DNA of 6,921 bases from Actinoplanes liguriensis. GTDB taxonomy: Bacteria; Actinomycetota; Actinomycetes; Mycobacteriales; Micromonosporaceae. Below, in pieces: positions 1 to 4,843 of the stretch (the stretch's first letter is position 1; each line of letters begins with the position of its first letter). The stretch is taken from assembly GCA_000715855.1 (NCBI GenBank), contig KL571356.1:7974-14894 (forward strand), read 5' to 3'. The notes beneath the pieces are model-generated. The model worked only from the letters and a program-made list of their open reading frames with translations, was not told the DNA's origin and made no database searches. The translations under genes were made by a program, and so were the position numbers.

Positions 1-371
1 CGGCGCTGACCGCCCGCCCGGCCGGTGAGCCGCTGTGGACGGCGCTGACGCACGCGGTCGTCGACGGCTTCGCCATGGACGAGATCGACATGCGCGAGGT
101 GGTGCGGCTGGGAGCCGAGGCGGGCGAGCACCCGAAGGCGTACACGCTGGTCGAACATGCCGTCGCCGAGGGCGTCGCCGCTCGGCTCGGGGCGGACGCC
201 GGGCGTGACCTCTACCCGCGGCTGGTCGCCGGCGCGCTGATGAGCGCGATCCGCGTGACCCTGGAGCACTGGCGGCAGACCGGCGCGGCGCGACCCCTGC
301 CGGACGTGCTGCGCGACTCCCTCGATCAGGTTGCCGCCGGCCTGCCCGTTCCCGCGGAGTGGGGGAAGTGA
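1..371 (+). CDS. TetR-family transcriptional regulator, C-terminal part (5' end outside window)
   Basis: The frame is open from the window edge (first full codon at base 3) to the TGA at 369-371, giving 122 residues of a C-terminus. The DNA-binding N-terminal domain lies upstream and is not seen. The visible part is all helical and acidic/Ala-rich, with the look of a TetR ligand-binding domain: a 'PLWTALTHAVVDGF' helix, a segment resembling AEGVAARLG, a 'LVAGALMSAIRVTLEHW' helix and a final 'LRDSLDQVAAGLP' helix. An internal ATG at 75 is not a credible start because the reading frame continues upstream with the same character. Its TGA shares an A with the ATG of the next gene (TGATG at 369-373), so the two are translationally coupled. 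By inference it controls that monooxygenase in response to a small molecule. The family call rests on domain style, since the helix-turn-helix is missing. Confidence 0.75.
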   Translation, partial: ALTARPAGEPLWTALTHAVVDGFAMDEIDMREVVRLGAEAGEHPKAYTLVEHAVAEGVAARLGADAGRDLYPRLVAGALMSAIRVTLEHWRQTGAARPLPDVLRDSLDQVAAGLPVPAEWGK

Positions 372-1774
372 TGCCGGTCGGCGTGGTGATCGTGGGCGGC
401 GGGCCGACCGGTCTCCTGCTCGCCGGTGAGCTGCGGCTCGGCGGTGTCGAGGCGATCGTGCTGGAACAGTTGCCCGCGCCGTCCGGGCTCTCGAAGGCGC
501 TCGGCGTGATGGGCCGTGGCGCGCAGACCCTGGACCGCCGGGGCCTGCTCGACCGGTTCGACAAGACACTGCAGAAGCCGGCGCCGTTCGCGCACTTCGG
601 CGGCATCCCGCTGGACCTGACCCGGCTGGAGTGCGGGTCCCCTGCCCTGCTGGCGCCGCAGGCCGAGGTCGAGCGGGTGCTGGCGGAGTGGGCGCTGGAG
701 CTCGGCGCCGAGGTGCGCCGCGGCCACGAGGTGGTCGGCCTGGCGCAGACCGGTGAGCAGGTCACCCTGCAGATCAAAGGCCCCGATTGCGCGTACGACC
801 TGGTCGCGCGCTACGTGGTCGGTTGCGACGGCGCCCGCAGCCTGGTCCGCAAGCAGGCCGGCATCGGGTTCTCCGGCACCCCGGCCACCCAGGTCTCCCG
901 GTTCGGCGACGTGACGCTGACCGACCCCGGGGCGGTTCCGCGCGGCATGCGCCGTACGCCGACCGGCATGTTCACCGTGGTCCCGCTCGGCGACGGCGTG
1001 CACCGCGTGGTGGTCTCCGAGTGGCGGACCGGTGCCGATCGGGACGCGCCGGTGACCCTCGACGACCTGCGTGCCGCGACCGGTCGGGTGCTCGGCGCCG
1101 AGGTGGGGATGGATCGTCCCCGCTGGCTGTCCCGGTTCACCGACGCGGCCCGGCAGGCCGACCGGTACCGCGAGGGGCGGATCCTGCTGGCCGGGGACGC
1201 GGCGCACATCCAGCTGCCGGCCGGGGGACCGGGTATGACGACCGGGATCCAGGACGCGGCCAACCTGGGCTGGAAGCTTGCCGCGCAGGTGCGCGGCCGG
1301 GCGCCGGCCGGGCTGCTGGACACGTACCACGGTGAGCGGCACCCGGTCGGCGCGCGGATGCTCTCGTTCGTGCGGGCGCAGGGTGTGATGCTGTCGCCCG
1401 GCCCGCAGGTCGACGCCCTGCGGGACCTTTTCGGGGAGCTCCTCACCGAGCCGGCGACCCTGCGGACCGTCGCGGATCGCCTGATGGGCCTGGACATCCG
1501 CTACGAATCCGGCGACCACCCACTGGTCGGCGGCTGGGCGCCGGACGTGAAGCTGTCCGCCGGCCGGCCCGTGCTGGTGGACCACACCGCGGATCACCGG
1601 CTCCTGGCCGTGGCCGAGGGCTGGCGCGACCGGGTCGACATCGTCACGGCCGCCGCCGGCGAGAAGCCGGCCGGGATACTGGTCCGGCCGGACGGCTACG
1701 TGGCCTGGGCCCACGAGTCCGGCGCGGACGGCCTCACGGAAGCGCTGGCCCGATGGTTCGGGCCGGGTTACTGA
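371..1774 (+). CDS. FAD-dependent aromatic hydroxylase (polyketide-type monooxygenase)
   Basis: This encodes 467 residues, close to the usual length of PgaE/RdmE/rifampicin-monooxygenase-type class A flavoprotein hydroxylases, which use NADPH and O2 to hydroxylate aromatic rings. Visible motifs are the N-terminal dinucleotide-binding GGGPTG (residues 9-14), Glu32 at the end of beta-2, the CDG motif (152-154), and the FAD-ribityl GD motif in 'LLAGDAAH' (273-279) followed by 'PAGGPGMTTGIQDA' (283-296). The last 70-80 residues ('LLAVAEGW', 'ILVRPDGYVAWA') match the thioredoxin-like C-terminal domain of the group. A GTG at 359 is also in frame, but I chose ATG 371: the glycine-rich FAD motif then starts at the normal distance, the ATG overlaps the upstream TGA, and GGGGGA (361-366) lies 4 nt before it. 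The substrate cannot be told. It may be a detoxifying enzyme, or a tailoring enzyme if biosynthetic genes lie upstream. Confidence 0.92.
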   Translation: MPVGVVIVGGGPTGLLLAGELRLGGVEAIVLEQLPAPSGLSKALGVMGRGAQTLDRRGLLDRFDKTLQKPAPFAHFGGIPLDLTRLECGSPALLAPQAEVERVLAEWALELGAEVRRGHEVVGLAQTGEQVTLQIKGPDCAYDLVARYVVGCDGARSLVRKQAGIGFSGTPATQVSRFGDVTLTDPGAVPRGMRRTPTGMFTVVPLGDGVHRVVVSEWRTGADRDAPVTLDDLRAATGRVLGAEVGMDRPRWLSRFTDAARQADRYREGRILLAGDAAHIQLPAGGPGMTTGIQDAANLGWKLAAQVRGRAPAGLLDTYHGERHPVGARMLSFVRAQGVMLSPGPQVDALRDLFGELLTEPATLRTVADRLMGLDIRYESGDHPLVGGWAPDVKLSAGRPVLVDHTADHRLLAVAEGWRDRVDIVTAAAGEKPAGILVRPDGYVAWAHESGADGLTEALARWFGPGY

Positions 1775-2190
1775 TCCGCGCGCGCCTCCAGCCGCTCGAA
1801 CCGCTGCTTGGCCGCCTGGGGCGTGTTGAGCCCCAGGCTGAAGGCGATGTCCTGCCAGGTCATGCCCCGCCCTCGGGCGATCTTCAGCAGTTGCAGCTCG
1901 GTCGAGTCGAGGTCGGCCCGGACGTCGGGCAGCAGGGTGAGCGCCGCGATCAGGTCGTCGGCGTCGACGTCCGGCTCGTCCGGCTCGGGGCTGATCGAGC
2001 CGCCGGCGATGCCCGCCACGAGCCGGACGACCTCGTGCGGCGCGGCCATGCTGGGGTGCACCTGGCGGGACCGGCGGGCGGGCGTGCCGGCGTGCCGGTC
2101 GGCCAGGTGGGTGAGGGAACGGTAGGTGCGCTCGGCGCGCTGTGCCGCCGAGTCGGGCCGGGCGAAAAGATCAGGCATGCCGTAAAGCAT
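1768..2190 (-). CDS. Small helix-turn-helix DNA-binding protein (actinobacterial, uncharacterised)
   Basis: This is a 140-residue protein. The N-terminal half is polar, with Arg-rich and Asp/Glu-rich stretches ('SPEPDEPDVDADD', 67-79) that are probably disordered. The C-terminal 45 residues form a probable helix-turn-helix: 'LDSTELQLLKIARGRGMTWQDIAFSLG' from residue 94, then 'QAAKQRFERLE' as recognition helix. The 'GMTWQDIAFSLGL' core is the form seen in many small actinobacterial DNA-binding proteins and in sigma-region-4-like folds. It follows nadE by 32 bp on the same strand and is probably cotranscribed with it. The start is not decided by a ribosome-binding site: neither ATG (2190 nor 2178, residue 5) has a good one. 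Its TAA (1768-1770) lies inside the 3' end of the convergent monooxygenase gene, a 7-bp overlap. What it regulates is unknown. Confidence 0.75.
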   Translation of the reverse strand: MLYGMPDLFARPDSAAQRAERTYRSLTHLADRHAGTPARRSRQVHPSMAAPHEVVRLVAGIAGGSISPEPDEPDVDADDLIAALTLLPDVRADLDSTELQLLKIARGRGMTWQDIAFSLGLNTPQAAKQRFERLEARADQ

Positions 2191-2222
2191 GACCGATCAA
2201 CGGAAAGTTTTCAACAAAATGT

Positions 2223-3032
2223 TCAAGACGGCCCGAGGGGCAGGCGGCGCTTGTGGGCGGTCTGGTGGAAACGCGCCGTGATCGCCTCCGCGATATCCGG
2301 CTTGACCTGCTGGCCTTCGAGGAAGTTGTCGATGTCCTCGTAGGTGAAGCCGAGCACGTCCTCGTCGGCGACACCGGGCCGCAGCGTCTCCAGGTCGGCG
2401 GTCGGGACCTTGTGGACCAGTGACTCCGGGGCGCCGAGCGTGGCCGCGAGCGCCCGGACACGACGCTTGGTCAAACCCTCCAGCGGTACGACGTCGGCCG
2501 CCCCGTCGCCGTGCTTCGTGAAGAACCCGGTGACCGCCTCGGCCGCGTGATCGGTGCCGACGACCAGGCCGCGCGTGGCGGAGGCGATCGCATACTGCGC
2601 GATCATGCGCTCGCGCGCCTTGATGTTGCCGTGCACGAAATCCCGCTCGGCGGCGTCCTTCGTGGTCAGTCCACCGGCGAGCAGGGCCTGCAGGGCGGCG
2701 TCCGCGGCCGGGCGCACGTCGATGGTCAGCACCCGGTCGGCCCGGATGAACGTGAGCGCGGTCTGCGCGTCGGACTCGTCGGCCTGCACCCCGTAGGGCA
2801 GGCGGACGGCGATGAGCTCGGCGTGGTGCCCGGCGTCGCGGGAGCGCTCGGCGGCGAGCTGGCAGAGCCGCCCGGCGGTCGACGAGTCGACGCCGCCGCT
2901 GATGCCGAGGATCAGCGCGCGCGTGCCTGTGGCCGCGAGCGTCGAGGCGAGGAACGCGACGCGCCGCTCGATCTCCGCGCCGGCGTCGAATTCCGTGGTC
3001 ACACCCAGCTCGCGGGCGATGGCGTCGCTCAT
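2223..3032 (-). CDS. nadE: NH3-dependent NAD+ synthetase
   Basis: NadE catalyses the last step of NAD synthesis: nicotinate adenine dinucleotide + ATP + NH3 gives NAD+ + AMP + PPi, in the cytoplasm. The 269 residues match the single-domain ammonia-dependent form (E. coli 275 aa). There is no N-terminal nitrilase-like glutaminase domain as in glutamine-dependent actinobacterial enzymes. Diagnostic motifs are the PP-loop SGGVDSS (45-51), 'GNIKARERM' (135-143), '[20 protein letters not shown]' (159-178), 'KVPTADLE' (208-215), '[13 protein letters not shown]' (223-235) and 'HKRRLP' (260-265). I chose the ATG at 3032 over an in-frame GTG at 3053 because GGAAGGAG sits 5 nt before it and that sequence would fall inside the longer version. 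The HTH gene downstream probably shares its transcript. A 30-bp palindrome lies 52-81 bp upstream of the start. Confidence 0.96.
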   Translation of the reverse strand: MSDAIARELGVTTEFDAGAEIERRVAFLASTLAATGTRALILGISGGVDSSTAGRLCQLAAERSRDAGHHAELIAVRLPYGVQADESDAQTALTFIRADRVLTIDVRPAADAALQALLAGGLTTKDAAERDFVHGNIKARERMIAQYAIASATRGLVVGTDHAAEAVTGFFTKHGDGAADVVPLEGLTKRRVRALAATLGAPESLVHKVPTADLETLRPGVADEDVLGFTYEDIDNFLEGQQVKPDIAEAITARFHQTAHKRRLPLGPS

Positions 3033-3037
3033 CGGCG

Positions 3038-3045
3038 CTCCTTCC
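3038..3045 (-). promoter_or_regulatory. Ribosome-binding site of nadE
   Basis: On the minus strand GGAAGGAG is followed by 5 nt (CGCCG) and then ATG. It is the strongest Shine-Dalgarno sequence in the window and fixes the nadE start at 3032. Confidence 0.85.
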
Positions 3046-3083
3046 GAGTCCACCTCACGCTATCGCTCCCCGCCGGGCCGGGG

Positions 3084-3113
3084 GTGTGGCCGGCGACATG
3101 TCTCCGGCCACAC
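3084..3113. terminator. 30-bp near-perfect palindrome, probable terminator (alternatively an operator)
   Basis: The arms GTGTGGCCGG (3084-3093) and CCGGCCACAC (3104-3113) are exact inverted repeats. The middle GACATGTC (3095-3102) is itself palindromic, so 14 of 15 position pairs match, with a single C/T mismatch (3094/3103). As RNA it would form a long, very stable hairpin. It begins 12 bp after the TAG of the minus-strand membrane-protein gene, the place expected for a terminator. No T-run follows on either strand, which is common for actinomycete terminators. It is also 52 bp upstream of the nadE start, so a dimeric-repressor operator is possible. Confidence 0.6.
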
Positions 3114-3125
3114 TTCGGGCGGGTG

Positions 3126-3404
3126 CTATTCGGCGTTCGAAGCGGTCGGCCGCTCGGCCGCCCGGCACCCCTCCGCCCGGTCGTGCGCCCTGATGACGGC
3201 GGCGTCGGCGACCTGCCGGCGGCTCGCGTCGATCGACATCTGTGTGCTGATCAGGCCGGCCCCGGCGGCGATGAAGGCCGCCAGCGTCGCCCCCACCACG
3301 GTGAACACCTGGATCTGCCTCGTGGCGGTCGCGATGATGCGCGCCGCGGCCACCTCGGGAGGGTCCTCGTCATCCTGGCGCCCGGTCCTGCTATGTCGTG
3401 ACAT
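3126..3404 (-). CDS. Small single-pass membrane protein, unknown function
   Basis: This encodes 92 residues from the ATG at 3404. Residues 1-20 are polar and acidic/basic ('RTGRQDDEDPPE'). Residues about 32-53 ('VFTVVGATLAAFIAAGAGLI') form one hydrophobic helix long enough to span the membrane. The rest is a charged, Ala/Arg-rich, probably helical tail ('SIDASRRQVADAAVIRAHDR') with one Cys (residue 80). It lacks a cleavable signal-peptide pattern, so it is likely a membrane-anchored protein. Two longer in-frame starts exist (ATG 3413, TTG 3425) and none has a good ribosome-binding site. I prefer 3404 because a -10-like TACTAT ends 7 nt before it, consistent with a leaderless mRNA. It lies downstream of the CGNR gene on the same strand. 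Base composition and codon use look normal for the window, so I think it is real, but no family is recognised. Confidence 0.55.
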   Translation of the reverse strand: MSRHSRTGRQDDEDPPEVAAARIIATATRQIQVFTVVGATLAAFIAAGAGLISTQMSIDASRRQVADAAVIRAHDRAEGCRAAERPTASNAE

Positions 3405-3411
3405 GCTCCAC

Positions 3412-3440
3412 ATAGTAGTGATCAACTTCGCGAATTGCAG
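3412..3440 (-). promoter_or_regulatory. Possible promoter of the small membrane protein gene (leaderless)
   Basis: On the minus strand, CTGCAA (3440-3435, weak -35, 3 of 6 matches to TTGACA) is separated by 17 bp from TACTAT (3417-3412, good -10). The start point expected about 7 nt later coincides with the ATG at 3404. The stretch 3405-3463 contains no other gene and is AT-richer than its surroundings. Confidence 0.35.
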
Positions 3441-3463
3441 GATTTTGGCTGGTCAACGGCCTG

Positions 3464-4033
3464 TCACTGCGCTCCGGAGGTGCGGCGGGCGTAGGCGCGC
3501 GCCGCCCGCGCCCGGTCCCCGCACCGCACCGAGCACCACTGCCGCCGCCCGCTGCGCAGCAGGAACCGCAGACACGGGCGGGAGTCGCAGGCCGTCAGCC
3601 GGGCCGCGTCCGCCCCGGTCAGCAGGTCGGCGGCGTCGGCGGCGAGCACCCCGAGCGCGTGGTCCACCACCTGGTCGGTCGGGTGCGGCGCGGACCGGTG
3701 CAACCCGCGCGCCGGATCCCAGTGCAGCTCGGCGGCGGTCGGCACCCGGGTCAGGGCGGTGTTCACCACCGTCAGGGCCTCGGCCGGTGGAGATTGCCGC
3801 TGAACGGTTGCGGTCAGCAGGTCGCGCAGCGCGGAGCGCATCGCCCGCAGGCGGCCCGCGCAGATCTCGTAGAGGACCGCGTCCGCCGGCACGAGCCCGC
3901 GTTCCACCAGCCAGGTGGTGGCCGCCGCGGGCGAGTCCAGAAGGTCGGCCACCGGGGCGCCGGGCGTGGCGATGACGCTGTTGACCAGGTCGAGGCCGGG
4001 ATGCAGATCCGCCCCGGGTGCAGTGTCGATCAC
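3464..4033 (-). CDS. CGNR zinc-finger / ABATE-domain putative transcriptional regulator
   Basis: This is a 189-residue protein of the family annotated as putative stress-induced transcription regulators, with an N-terminal ABATE domain and a C-terminal CGNR zinc finger. The N-terminus shows the usual 'LDLVNSV' (14-20) and a helical middle ('YEICAGRLRAMRSALRDLL'). The C-terminus has C149-x4-C154, then 'RRQWCSVRCGDRARAARAYARR' spanning residues 163-184, with C167-x3-C171 completing four zinc ligands. The signature CGNR reads CGDR (171-174), an Asn-to-Asp change. I chose GTG 4033: the ABATE motif then has the normal lead, and a promoter (TTGTCA-17-TACCGT) ends 7 nt before it, suggesting a leaderless mRNA. 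The frame stays open upstream across the MBL gene, but that part is antisense to it and is not protein. The gene is divergent from the MBL-fold gene, with half-site repeats between them, suggesting autoregulation and control of that neighbour. Confidence 0.85.
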   Translation of the reverse strand: MIDTAPGADLHPGLDLVNSVIATPGAPVADLLDSPAAATTWLVERGLVPADAVLYEICAGRLRAMRSALRDLLTATVQRQSPPAEALTVVNTALTRVPTAAELHWDPARGLHRSAPHPTDQVVDHALGVLAADAADLLTGADAARLTACDSRPCLRFLLRSGRRQWCSVRCGDRARAARAYARRTSGAQ

Positions 4034-4040
4034 CGTTCTC

Positions 4041-4069
4041 ACGGTACCGCTTGCTTTTATCCGTGACAA
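4041..4069 (-). promoter_or_regulatory. Promoter of the CGNR regulator gene (leaderless)
   Basis: On the minus strand, -35 TTGTCA (4069-4064), a 17-bp spacer, and -10 TACCGT (4046-4041). Seven nt further on is the G of the GTG start (4033), so transcription probably begins at the start codon. Both elements overlap ATCCGTGA-type half-sites. Confidence 0.55.
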
Positions 4070-4080
4070 ACCGCTAGCTT
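4051..4080 (+). promoter_or_regulatory. Promoter of the MBL-fold hydrolase gene
   Basis: -35 TTGCTT (4051-4056), an 18-bp spacer, and -10 TAGCTT (4075-4080). The expected start is near 4087, giving a leader of about 28 nt that contains the last half-site (4100-4107) and GAGG (4106-4109), 5 nt before the ATG at 4115. The last base of the -10 is the first base of the third half-site. Confidence 0.45.
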
Positions 4081-4114
4081 CACGGATGACACCACTGCCA
4101 TCCGTGAGGTTTTC

Positions 4115-4843
4115 ATGATCAACGTCCAGACGTTCGGCGGTCCGACCGCGCTGTTCGAGTACGGCGGCCTGCGCTTCCTCACCGATCCCACGTTCGATGA
4201 GCCGCAGAGCTACGTCTCCCCGAGCGGCACCACGCTGACCAAGCTCGCCCCGCCGGCGGCCGGCCCGGAGACCCTCGGACGTGTCGACGCGGTGCTGCTC
4301 TCCCACGACGAGCACGCCGACAACCTGGACGACTCCGGCCGGGCGCTGCTCGGCGGCGTCCCGCTCACGCTCACCACGGTCAGCGGCACCGAGCGGCTCG
4401 GCGGCACCGCGCGCGGCCTGGCCCCGTGGGAATCCTTTTCGGTCGGCGACGTGACGATCACCGGCGTCCCGGCGCGTCACGGTCCTGAGGGCTGCGAGCC
4501 GTTCACCGGCGACGTCACCGGTTTCGTGCTGACCGGCGAGGGCCTGCCGACCGTCTATGTCAGCGGCGACAACGCGTCGCTCGAGATCGTCGAGCGGATC
4601 GCCGGGCGGTTCGGCCCGGTCGACACCGCGATTCTTTTCGCCGGCGCCGTGCGCACCGGCCTTTTCGACGGCGCCTTGCTCACCCTCGACAGTGAGCAGG
4701 CCGCCGAAGCGGCCCGCATCCTGGGTGCGAAACAGATCGTCCTCGTCCACTTCGACAGCTGGGCGCATTTCACCGAGGGCCACGGCCCTCTCGTCGCGGC
4801 ATTCACGAAGGCCGGTCTCATCGACCGGGTGCAACTGGGCTGA
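4115..4843 (+). CDS. MBL-fold metallo-hydrolase, UlaG-like
   Basis: This encodes 242 residues. The order of elements fits the metallo-beta-lactamase fold of the UlaG-like/YcfI group: the N-terminal strand pair ending in 'FLTDPTF' (21-27), metal-site loop 'LLSHDEHADNLDD' (61-73), 'VPARHGP' (118-124, His122), 'VYVSGDNAS' (147-155, Asp152) and 'VHFDSWAHFTEG' (211-222, His212 and His218). The first metal motif is not canonical HxHxDH but H64-D-E-H67-A-D69-N70, so the metal site may differ from that of classic members. The family contains lactonases, phosphodiesterases and phospholipases, and the substrate cannot be told. ATG 4115 is preceded by GAGG at 5-nt spacing. It is divergent from the CGNR regulator and shares its operator-like region. 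Its last 26 bp overlap the 3' end of the convergent PLP-enzyme gene. Confidence 0.88.
   Translation: MINVQTFGGPTALFEYGGLRFLTDPTFDEPQSYVSPSGTTLTKLAPPAAGPETLGRVDAVLLSHDEHADNLDDSGRALLGGVPLTLTTVSGTERLGGTARGLAPWESFSVGDVTITGVPARHGPEGCEPFTGDVTGFVLTGEGLPTVYVSGDNASLEIVERIAGRFGPVDTAILFAGAVRTGLFDGALLTLDSEQAAEAARILGAKQIVLVHFDSWAHFTEGHGPLVAAFTKAGLIDRVQLG

Larger units (their letters stand above)
4039..4107. promoter_or_regulatory. Array of four alternating ATCCGTGA half-sites (candidate operator)
   Basis: Three exact copies of one 8-mer lie between the divergent genes: ATCCGTGA at 4059-4066, its reverse complement TCACGGAT at 4080-4087, and ATCCGTGA again at 4100-4107. A fourth, TCACGGTA (4039-4046), matches 6 of 8 in the reverse orientation. 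Centres are 20, 21 and 20 bp apart, about two helical turns, and orientation alternates. The sites overlap the -10 and -35 of the CGNR promoter, the end of the MBL -10, and the edge of the MBL ribosome-binding site. This is the arrangement expected for cooperative binding of a dimer that represses both genes. The binding protein is inferred, not shown; the CGNR protein is the obvious candidate. Confidence 0.65.

Noticed and set aside
326..1714. Long minus-strand open frame (462 codons) across the monooxygenase gene
   Set aside because: It is antisense to a gene with clear FAD motifs; the translation is His/Arg/Gly/Pro-rich without any domain, typical of a mirror frame in GC-rich DNA.
2176..2191. 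Small hairpin CATGC-6-GCATG at the start of the HTH gene
   Set aside because: Only 5-bp arms, and it arises partly from two ATG codons; too short to call a regulatory element.
3033..3083. Possible nadE promoter with -10 TAGCGT (minus strand, near 3054-3065)
   Set aside because: No convincing -35 at the right distance, so I do not list it.
2511..3401. Plus-strand open frames of 296 and 387 codons opposite nadE and its neighbours
   Set aside because: Both run antisense to nadE and read as Arg/Ala/Pro/Gly-rich sequence with no domain.
4034..4834. Upstream extension of the CGNR frame through the MBL gene
   Set aside because: The extension is antisense to the MBL-fold gene, has low-complexity Arg/Gly/Glu composition, and is out of line with the family's normal N-terminus; a promoter sits just before GTG 4033.
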